This document shows positions 56,261 to 64,000 of a stretch of 64,000 bases of DNA, one piece after another; position 1 is the stretch's first letter; the number at the start of each line of letters is the position of its first letter. The notes under the pieces are model-generated. The model worked only from the letters and a program-made list of their open reading frames with translations, was not told where the DNA came from and ran no database searches. The position numbers and the translations under genes were made by a program. Source of the stretch: Daedaleopsis sinensis (lineage: Eukaryota > Basidiomycota > Agaricomycetes > Polyporales > Polyporaceae); contig CM066301.1 in the NCBI GenBank assembly GCA_033807695.1, forward strand, positions 744,001 through 808,000, read 5' to 3'.

Positions 56261-57564
56261 GTTAAAGATTGACGGTACTACAGTGAACGCTGATCAACCT
56301 GTGCAGTTCAGGAGTCGACACGTCAGCGCAGGTACTGATCCATGAAAGGCTTTTACCACTCATACCTTGCGTATGCGTATGCGGCGTTCGAGGTATTGTG
56401 AGCTTCCTTGGAGCACTCGTCGCAAGTGCGCTTATCTTTCTTTGTATACCAGGATGCGACGTTGCTCTGCGAAGGTCGTCGACCGGTCAACGCTAGCTCT
56501 CACTCGTGGAGTTGGTAACAAGTCAAGGTAGTACACGCGCCCTCAACGTGCGATGACAGTGGGCGCGTCAGCCTCAAGGACAATCAAACACATGTCCATA
56601 AGCGACGTGACGGCGTGGTATGCTCTGGTATGCTGCGCGCCTGTGTTTGGGAACGGTCACTGGTCAGTGGAGTTACTACCATGCAAAGATTAGAGAACCT
56701 AGCTGATATGTTACGGATAGTGTTTGTTCTTCCACATATCGCGAACGGGTTCCTCCGGGACCGAGCCTAGTAACGCTGTAACTTGTTCAATTTGCTGATA
56801 CTAGGCTACTCTCCTCATGATTACTTAGCCCAAGGCGTATTTCCCGGCAATGTCTTTGGCTTGAATCAGATATCCATACTCGTTTGGAGTCGCTCCCTGA
56901 GCGTTGTCAAACTCCACGCGCGTACTTCAGCTCAGAAAGGCCGCGGCGTACTGGTCGCCGCTTGTGTTAGCGTGGCCTCGATCTCTCAACAGCCACCCTC
57001 TCTTGAGTCTCTTCGGTGGCGAATACTTACTACGAGTGCGATCGCGCTCAATACAGCTCTGTGTCTCCGAAGGTTTGAAGTGAGTGTCATCGCGATGATT
57101 CCACTCTACGATGAACTTCTTCGAACGGTGCACAGAGGCCCGGAGTCACGCCGGCGTTCGCCACATGATGGAGTTGCAATTAATGTGGTTTGGAAAGACA
57201 TTCTAGTTCTCAAATTGTAAAGTAAAGGATGAGCACAGGTACGTAACTAGTCACACTGCTTACTGACTCTGTCACTGTGGTCGGGCCCGGGTGCGGGCTT
57301 CGAGCGCCGGGCCGTGGGAAAGCCTGATATCCATATCTTGGTAAACCAGCCATTAGTACAACCTCCACCGGGCCACGCTCATAACCAGTCCGAAGTCCCG
57401 ATTCTGACTCTACTTCTGCTCTTGCTCTCCGAGACATTCGAAGTTCTGTGCGCTGCGTCGAAGGTCATAACATTGGTGGAATCAAATCGTGGTAGATCGG
57501 TCAACTTGTATCACAATCGACACAACCTCTGACATACTGGCAGAACCTGAACTGATTTATAGCT
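56261..57564. other. Intergenic between divergent F-box genes
   Basis: 1.3 kb between the start codons of two divergent F-box genes. An open frame at 56783-57220 is unsupported. Confidence 0.45.
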
Positions 57565-59382
57565 ATGCCCGACTATCTCGCTGAATATCGTCATTTGGAC
57601 GACGAGCCCACTTTCTACCACCATCTACCGTCCGAAGACACAGACAGCCTCTCCGAGCTCTCGGGCACTGATCAGACCCAAGCGTGGATTTCCGCGAGGA
57701 TCAAAGAATATACGAATCGCATCCACGCGCTCAACACAATCTACAACGCCGCTGCACCCATTAACAGCATGCTACCCGCCGAGATCAGGTTGCAGATCTT
57801 TGAAAACCTCAAAGACAGCTTCAGGAGCCAGTTTGCCGTTCTTCACGTATGTCGCGCGTGGAGGTGGCAGCTTTTCCACACTCCCGAGTTCTGGGTGAGT
57901 CTCGTCGAGAGGAAGCACCACTTGGTGCGGAAGAAGGACATCGTCCTGTTCAAACTCTACCTCACCCTCACCGCTTCTTATCCCATCTCTCTCAGCCTCT
58001 TCAATCTCGCATCCCCAGCCTTGCAGTTCGAGATTCTTTCGCCTCATTGCCATCGGATCACGTCTCTCACTGTCAAAATTAGCTCAAGTACTGAAGAGTC
58101 ACTGGACATCCTCTTGAAGTATGGAATGGCCCACCTCGAACGTCTTGACGTTGCCCATCACCGCTTGTACGATGACCTCGGGCGTCGCTCAAGTCTCCCC
58201 CTAGATCGCGTATCCCTTCCAAGACTCAAGTCGCTTGTGCATCCATTTCGCTCTTGGATCGAGACTGCGCTCGACGAGCGCTTGGAATACCTTTCCCTGT
58301 ACGAATGCTATTGTGAATCGTGCTCTCAACTCAGCCGGATTGCAGACTTCTCGTTCATGGATCTTCTTGGCCGTTGCACGTCTCTGAGAACGCTGGTCCT
58401 CGGAAGCGTTCTCTCATCTCTTCCACCCAGCCCACACATGATAACCCTGCCCCCCGTCCACACACTCCGTATTGTCGATCCATTGCTCGTAACTACGAGG
58501 GACAACATCTTGGATCTCTTCTACCCCTCGACATCTTTCATCAGCCTGCACCATCATCCCCTGCGTGCGACTGTGCACCCCGACTTCCCGAAGGAGTTCG
58601 TCAGCTCGTACCCTCATATCTCTGAGATCGACGAAGTGCATCTCATGTTCCCGGTGGTCGACCTCATCCCAGGCAGGGCGCCCAACACGTTCTTTGAACA
58701 AGGCAGCACTCATGTGGTGAAGGCGTACGCGCGCGGCGCGCAGCGCCTCCACATCTGCATGCCCTTCATAGACGTCGGGGGGTCCATCCACACCATGGAG
58801 CTCCTCCGCGCGTTCTGCGCGGGCGCAACGGTGACGACGCTAGCCATAGACATCCCTGCGAAACACTACACGAACGCCGAGGCCCGCGATATCCTGGGCA
58901 TGGTTCTCGCCGAGTTCCCGGAGCTGCGCCGTCTCGATGTAGGACGCTTGGACGCGAGATACCACATCCTTCCATTCTTGAGCTCGCCCGAGTATCCCGC
59001 ATCGACAGGTGGGCCGCTGTGTCCGCAGCTTCAGACCCTGTCTATCGTCTGGAGGCAGGCAGAGGATGCTCAGTTCTTCAGGGCCACGTACGAGAGACTC
59101 CGAGCGACCGGCGTGCCGACACCACAGCCGCCGGAGGATTCTTCGGACGCTGAGATTGTGGTTGGCTTCGAAATTCTCTGCGCCCTGGTTGCGCGCTTGC
59201 TCTCGGTCAAGCAGAGTACCGATGCTCCACTGCGGAAGATGTCAGTACGCGTTGTGGAGAGGTCGGAAGCGGAGGCGGTCAGGCCGGGGTGGGAGTTGCC
59301 GCAAATTGAAGCGACGCTGCAAGAGAAGTTCAGTGGGTTGCTATCGGAAGGTATTGAGCTCTCGCGATTGGTGGAGTGCTGA
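57565..59382 (+). CDS. F-box/LRR-like protein
   Basis: Single exon of 605 residues. The N-terminal acidic stretch leads to RIHALNTIYNAAAPINSMLP, then the F-box-like PAEIRLQIFENLKD and VLHVCRAWRWQLFHTPEFWVSLV (about residues 65-115). Downstream are CHRITSLTVKISS, MAHLERLDVAH, LPRLKSLVHPFRSW, LEYLSLYECYCESC and CTSLRTLVLGSV. The C-terminal region has FPELRRLDVGRLDARYHILPFL, LCPQLQTLSIVWRQ and CALVARLLSVKQ. It is closest in layout to the divergent neighbour at 54515-56260, suggesting a head-to-head duplication followed by divergence. It is a presumed SCF adaptor with unknown target. The ATG at 57565 is the first in frame. Confidence 0.88.
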   Translation: MPDYLAEYRHLDDEPTFYHHLPSEDTDSLSELSGTDQTQAWISARIKEYTNRIHALNTIYNAAAPINSMLPAEIRLQIFENLKDSFRSQFAVLHVCRAWRWQLFHTPEFWVSLVERKHHLVRKKDIVLFKLYLTLTASYPISLSLFNLASPALQFEILSPHCHRITSLTVKISSSTEESLDILLKYGMAHLERLDVAHHRLYDDLGRRSSLPLDRVSLPRLKSLVHPFRSWIETALDERLEYLSLYECYCESCSQLSRIADFSFMDLLGRCTSLRTLVLGSVLSSLPPSPHMITLPPVHTLRIVDPLLVTTRDNILDLFYPSTSFISLHHHPLRATVHPDFPKEFVSSYPHISEIDEVHLMFPVVDLIPGRAPNTFFEQGSTHVVKAYARGAQRLHICMPFIDVGGSIHTMELLRAFCAGATVTTLAIDIPAKHYTNAEARDILGMVLAEFPELRRLDVGRLDARYHILPFLSSPEYPASTGGPLCPQLQTLSIVWRQAEDAQFFRATYERLRATGVPTPQPPEDSSDAEIVVGFEILCALVARLLSVKQSTDAPLRKMSVRVVERSEAEAVRPGWELPQIEATLQEKFSGLLSEGIELSRLVEC

Positions 59383-59709
59383 TGCGTCGACGAGATTCGT
59401 CTACCATGTTACGATAATGCACGAGAAGCACTGCGAACGACTCGGAGACGCCTTGATCTTGCATTATGGACTGTGTATGCAGGCGTATTTCACACATTTC
59501 CGGACGACTATATTCCTCCTGACATCGATATTTAGTTACATCTGCCTGTGAATGCTACATAGATACTGACTAAGATGTAGTACGACAATTCGAGTGAATT
59601 CTAAGCTTACTCCGCTTCCACCATTGCGAACGATTCGGCAGCCCGTCTATAAATCACAGATCTAATCACACAGACTGATACTAGTACGCAACTTACACGA
59701 GCGGCAGCC
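59383..59709. other. Convergent intergenic
   Basis: 3' sequences of the F-box gene and of the downstream minus-strand fragment. Nothing else was seen. Confidence 0.4.
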
Positions 59710-60430
59710 TCAGTCCGAGTCCTGCGGTTGCTTCTCCGATTCAGGCGCGACAATGTTACGCTCAACCAACTTCTCAAGCTTCGCGCGCATACGCTGCTCG
59801 ACCTTGGCACACACCCGCCCACGCGCCTTCTCTGCAGCCATCGCACGAACGGCGGCGGACTCAAACGTCGCGAACGTGATAACTGTGAAGATCGCCAGTA
59901 CCTGCAACGGTACAGCACACCTTGTGCCACCGTGACCAGCCTGAGCAGTAGGAGCCCGACTCGGAGCGTCCGGCTGTACGCCCCCTTGCTTGCTCCCCGG
60001 GCCCGCCGCCCCCTCCTGCCCACTTCTCCACTCGATAATGGCGTCGACGGCCTCGCAGAACTCTTCAAGATGAGCGTTCGGGTTCTTGAGCCGAGACTTG
60101 TCACCCTTCTCCGCCGTGTCGTCTAGCTTCGACGGCCCAGCACGCGGACGGGTGCGCTGACGGTGGGGACCGTAGACAGTGGGGTACCAGCGGAGGCGGA
60201 GCTCTTCCAGCTGTGGGCACCGACAGTGCGGCGAGAATCTGCCACCTAGGAGTGGGACAAGGTCGTGCATGGCGTCGACTGCGAAGAGCTCGAGGCGCTT
60301 GAGTTGCGGGAGGGCGTCAAGCACGTTGCCGGCACCATAGGACACCCGCCGCATGTCGCCATGGGGGATGGCGAATGTGGAGAGTGTCAGCGCGGTCACA
60401 GTCCCAAACGGGGCGAACATCAGGAGGTCG
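59710..60430 (-). pseudogene. F-box family 3' fragment
   Basis: An open frame of about 236 residues corresponding only to the C-terminal third of the F-box/LRR-like family: FGTVTALTLSTFAIPH, LPQLKRLELFAVDAMHDLVPLL, CPQLEELRLRWYP, then FCEAVDAIIEWRSGQEG and KVEQRMRAKLEKLVERN. The EEFCEAVDAIIEWRSG segment resembles the copies at 22635 and 32343 more than the others. No F-box or upstream repeats exist; immediately upstream the homology switches to the intron of a truncated kinase gene (60471-60914). It could be transcribed as a chimera, but the fragment has no evident start of its own beyond an internal ATG at 60420. Confidence 0.65.
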
Positions 60431-60470
60431 GTGTGGAAGAAATTGAAGTATCTCGAGCATTGGCACGCAC

Positions 60471-60914
60471 TTCGATGACCTGATGGTACATGTCGAGGAG
60501 GAGTCCTGTACCGTACTGTCCGTAGTCAAGCAGCAAATCTTCCAGCCATGGCATGATCAGAAATGGCTCTCCATGGGCTGTAGAAGGGCGAATAACATCG
60601 CACGGCAACGTATGGTTAGGAGAAGCAGTCCCGAGTCTGTGCAGCCTCTCGTAGATATTCGCCTCCTGGATGCCATCGTGCGGAATGATCTTTACGGCGT
60701 ACTGATGAATGCTCTTCAAGAAGCTCGTCCTCCAAGCGCAGAACTGCCCAGACATTCGATCAGTCAATTGAGCAGATTACTGTGGGGAGAGGCGACAGTA
60801 CAGTCAACTCACTGGTTTAAGAGGTATCTCAAGCACTATATCTCGACGTTGAAGCTCTGGGTGGCGTTTGAGCCATTCTGGTGGAGCGAATTTACCCAGG
60901 TCAGCTCTCGCCAT
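60471..60914 (-). pseudogene. Truncated kinase-like gene (copy 1)
   Basis: Exons 60914-60813 (MARADLGKFAPPEWLKRHPE to EIPLKP) and 60743-60471 (FCAWRTSFLKSIHQYAVKII to LLLDMYHQVIE) match the first two exons of the gene at 62476-63658 in length (102 and 273 nt), phase and sequence. The donor GTGCGTGCCAATG is also shared. After about 20 nt of that intron the similarity ends, and F-box family sequence begins. The catalytic loop, DFG and C-lobe exons are therefore absent, so the product could not be a kinase. A read-through chimera with the F-box fragment would use the former intron as coding sequence. Confidence 0.7.
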
Positions 60915-61361
60915 GATGGATGACTTCGAGATGGATGAGACTCAGATGGAGGAAGAAGCGACGTGACTGTCATCAACGGCCACGGTAGTCACGTAGTGGC
61001 GGTGCAGGGATACACATGCGCAAGCATAAAGGTTGGAGTACAGTATTAATTAAGACAATTAATACGTACGTGACCGTTTGCGGTCCGAGTCGAGTGACTC
61101 CTCTAACCATGATGTACAACATCCGGAAGATCGATAAGCGGACAGCGAATTCAGCTACATACATATGCTTGCAGCACGCGAGTGCAACTGTTCTTCCCCC
61201 AGCATCTGTTCGGAGTCCCCGCTCGTGAGCAGCCTCACTGGAAGCCTCACTGCCAGTGTTCGCCGCACTTGACTCAACGAAGTATAAGTATACGGTACGT
61301 TTTCCGTGTGCCCATGTTACACAGACATGCGCACTTACCAGCCATTAGGTGTATCATCGTC
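60915..61361. other. Intergenic
   Basis: Divergent region between the truncated kinase and the small orphan gene. A TATAAGTATA stretch near 61283 may be the TATA element of the latter. Confidence 0.4.
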
Positions 61362-61727
61362 ATGGCCCACCAGCAGCTCGTGCGCGCCGTTGCATATCTT
61401 TTCGAGGACTTCGACAGTTCGGACGCCTGGTTTGTCCACGATAACCAGCGACTGAAGCACGTCACCACACGAGGAGGCGAGAACTTCACATTCACGAAGA
61501 ACCACTACTCCAAATATAAGCCAAAGTTCATCGGCTTTGACTTCTTCGTGCCGATTCCTGGCACTACGGGAATGCAAACCAAGTACACGCTTTGGATCGA
61601 GAGCCCGCAGGAAGATACCAAGGTCAACAGGCGCGCGACGAAAGCTGCATTCCAGTACCTCATCCACAACGAGAACACTATGAACGCTCAGATTGACGCA
61701 TCGACCTACGTGGCAGCTTCGAACTGA
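61362..61727 (+). CDS. Small orphan protein
   Basis: 121 residues, not recognised. The sequence reads like an ordinary globular protein rather than compositional noise: QLVRAVAYLFEDFDSSDAWF, LKHVTTRGGENFTFTKNHYS, PKFIGFDFFVPIPGTTGMQT, KYTLWIESPQEDTKVN and KAAFQYLIHNENTMNA. It has no signal peptide, membrane helix or cysteine cluster. The ATG at 61362 was chosen over upstream in-frame ATGs because the preceding 60 codons look non-coding and contain a TATA-like element. A CCATTAG acceptor just upstream leaves open an additional 5' exon. It sits between a dead and a live copy of the kinase-like gene. Confidence 0.55.
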   Translation: MAHQQLVRAVAYLFEDFDSSDAWFVHDNQRLKHVTTRGGENFTFTKNHYSKYKPKFIGFDFFVPIPGTTGMQTKYTLWIESPQEDTKVNRRATKAAFQYLIHNENTMNAQIDASTYVAASN

Positions 61728-62475
61728 GGAGCCGCGGCGCGATGACTAATGTCACTACGTTGAGCGTTAGCCTTGGCAATACAGCTATCAGCGGTGAGTC
61801 TGTTGTCATGAAGCTCGCGCGCTGTACACTTACATTATCGATGGAGATTTGTTCCCAAGCGAACCTTCCACAAGTTACACAGCTTCCCTGAGCTTCGTTC
61901 AAGTAGTAGATAGTATCCGATTACGATCCTACATGCGTACCGGTGTTACTACCGTCAATCTATCTCCCAAACCCAGATTACTCTTCCAACGACAATATAG
62001 ATTCAGTGACCGTACGTCTTTCAGCTGCGGCAAAGTTAGGTACCTTTTTCGGGTGAGTTCTAATTATTCTACAATCTGATGAGCATCGAGTTATTGAAGA
62101 ACCCGAACCATGTCGGAGAGGGTAAGGGTGAAGGTGGCGAGCCTGAGTCCGAGTCAGTGCTGGACTACTGGAAATGTATTGACATGCATGTCCTAAAATC
62201 TTCCATGCCCGTCTTGCTCTGGCAGGCACTGGGTCGTCTAAGACAGGCTGTGGAATGCAATCAATATACGGGAACAATTGCAGTGAGAATAGGTCACTGA
62301 CTCTTTCTCAAGTTCGCATGCGACATATATGGTCATTGGTAGCACATCGATTGTATGAAGCTTATAAGTCTTGTACTGATCTTACCTCGGAAGTTCAGGA
62401 ATGTCTCAGGTAGAAAACCGAGCGCGCACAGCTTGTCCCCCGATCGAGGCAGTGTCTAACATCCGCTGTAGTTAC
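61728..62475. other. Convergent intergenic
   Basis: No coding signal was supported. Open frames at 61849-62300 lack features. Confidence 0.4.
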
Positions 62476-63658
62476 CTAGCTCCTGGCTGGGGCTGCTCGT
62501 CTGTCGAATGCTGACTTGAAGAATATCCATGGAGACAAAAGGGTGCTAACGAACCCATCCCAGACGCGGCTCGCGAACACAATAGCGTCGAGCACCTGGC
62601 GCGCCCGGCGCGCACTCGGTCGACAATGACACACCGCCGTGCATCCGCGCTCCGTCCCGACAAGCCAGTCTGTATATCGCCGGACGATCCACGGTATATC
62701 TCGCTTAGTGTACTGTGATATTCGCTGTATATCCTAAGTCAGAAGTGTGCAATGAACTTGAAGAACAAGCGCGAGGTGGTCGTTCGAAGGGGTTAAAACA
62801 ACTTACGCTAGCAAATGATCTGAACATGATGCCAGTGCAGTAGATGTCCCAAGAATAGGGATCGAAGCGAGTCATGCCGAGTGGGGGCGCGCAATTGCAT
62901 TCGGGGAGCTCAATAGCTGGCTGGTGGCCGGGACCATGTTGTAGGTGCTGGGCAGCGCCGAAGTCGATGATGTAGATTTTGCCGACCTTGAGCTGTGTAT
63001 GGTACACGACCTGTCTCTCTGTCGCTATGAGAACTTGGCCGTCATACATGTCCTGAGAGAGTCGTGTCAACCCGAATTGTCTACCACAGTTTTCGTTAGC
63101 TTACCATATGAGCGATTCGGTGCCGATGCAGAAACTCGATGCCCTGTACAAGTGTCGACGTAAGATTGACAACGTAGCCTAGTAAAGGCTAGACGCATTG
63201 GCACGCACCTCGATGACCTGTCGGAAGATGTCGAGAAGAAGCCTTGTACCGTACTTTCTGCGGTCACGTAGCAAGTCTTCCAGACATGGCATGATCAAAA
63301 AGGGCTCATCGTTGCCTATAGAAGGACGAATAACATCGCACGGCAATGTGTGGTTGGGAGAAGCAAGGTCATGTTTGTGCAGCCTCTCGTAAATATCCGC
63401 CTCCTGGATGCCATCGTGCGGAATGATCTTTACGGCGTATTGAGGAATCTCCTTCAAGAAGCTCATCCTCCAGGCGCAGAACTACCCAAACATCATTCGA
63501 TCAGATTACTGAGCAGATCTAGGGGAGGCGACGATAGTATTACTTGATCAACTCACCGGTTTGAGAGGTATCTCGAGTAAGATATCTCGCCGTTGAAGCT
63601 CTGGATGACGTTCGAGCCATTCTGGGGGAGCGAGTCTACCCAAGTCTTGTCTCGACAT
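62476..63658 (-). CDS. Degenerate protein-kinase-like protein (copy 2, intact)
   Basis: Five exons: 63658-63557, 63481-63209, 63143-63105, 63052-62807 and 62724-62476. They sum to 909 nt, 302 residues, with all phases matching. The start (LAPPEWLERHPELQRRDI) lacks a glycine-rich loop. QYAVKII carries the conserved lysine, and GIQEADIYERLH looks like helix C with its glutamate. The catalytic loop, split by an intron, reads FLHRHRIAHM-DMYDGQVLI. The aspartate is kept, but the usual Lys and Asn are replaced by Tyr and Gln. DFGAA is present in KIYIIDFGAAQHL. The C-lobe has YSWDIYCTGIMF and ends DIPWIVRRYTDWLVGTERGC and FFKSAFDRRAAPARS. It resembles the expanded Agaricomycete atypical kinases; activity is uncertain. 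Confidence 0.8.
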
Positions 63659-64000
63659 GATGAATGACTTCGAGACGGAGGAATGACAGGAGGGCGTAGG
63701 GCTGCATTGGCTGCTGGCAGGCACACATGTACAAACTCAAATTTGGGCGAAAGACGTAATTGTCCTGATTCGGATGGGTACCAGACCAGACCAAACCAGA
63801 TTCGGATAACACTCAGGAAACATCCACCGCTTTTACGAACATTCATCGTCACAAAATAAGTTCTACATACCATGGAAATGGATTCTGTGCGATAAGATGA
63901 GTACTGGATCTTCGTGTAGCCAACATGGCGCCGTGAAAATGAATTGTTCTGGGCCGAGGCGATGATCGCTGCCACAGTGCTTCGCGCGCGGTAGGCCATA
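63659..64000. other. Upstream flank
   Basis: Promoter side of the kinase-like gene to the window end. No feature was recognised. Confidence 0.4.

Overview
This window is nuclear DNA from a basidiomycete fungus, most likely an Agaricomycete of wood-decay type. The genes carry many short GT-AG introns (about 41-84 nt) with CTNAC-like branch points. The gene content fits this too: cerato-platanins, a large F-box/LRR-like family, a degenerate protein-kinase family and an RHS/Crinkler-type P-loop protein. No ribosomal RNA, tRNA, CRISPR array or intact transposon could be supported.

Layout. 1.0-4.6 kb: CCDC124/Lso2-like ribosome-associated factor, then a divergent pair of an FMN-binding PNPOx-like protein (-) and calcipressin (+). 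5.9-8.0 kb: RHS/Crinkler-like NTPase. 8.5-11.9 kb: oligopeptide transporter (-). 14.5-17.4 kb: two secreted cerato-platanins, each with a clear TATA box. 17.8-19.9 kb: tail-to-tail pair of glyoxalase-like genes, the second apparently frameshifted. 20-24.7 kb: two F-box genes, one with a broken frame. 26.7-29.1 kb: CBM21 protein that looks like a glycogen-targeting PP1 regulatory subunit, with a degenerate tandem repeat upstream. 30.9-31.9 kb: unknown multi-exon gene with a C-terminal membrane helix. 32.3-34.3 kb: an F-box gene that is an inverted copy of the one at 22.6-24.7 kb. 35-40.2 kb: P-type cation ATPase of Na+/K+ (IIC) type. 41.8-43.9 kb: divergent RNA polymerase I A34.5 subunit and MCP1. 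43.9-48.3 kb: no gene seen. 48.3-50.2 kb: HMG-box transcription factor. 51.2-52.4 kb: single-span membrane protein. 53-54.1 kb: weak candidate gene. 54.5-63.7 kb: two intact F-box genes, an F-box 3' fragment joined to a truncated kinase, a small orphan gene and an intact kinase-like gene.

The conserved housekeeping genes (ribosome factor, calcipressin, Pol I subunit, MCP1, ATPase, HMG factor) are interleaved with fast-evolving families. The most informative structures are the roughly 2 kb inverted F-box duplication around 25-32 kb and the kinase/F-box breakpoint at about 60.45 kb. Both point to local recombination as the source of new family members.

Coordinates of spliced genes come from reading splice sites and frames by eye. 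Where exon lengths sum to a multiple of three this is stated.
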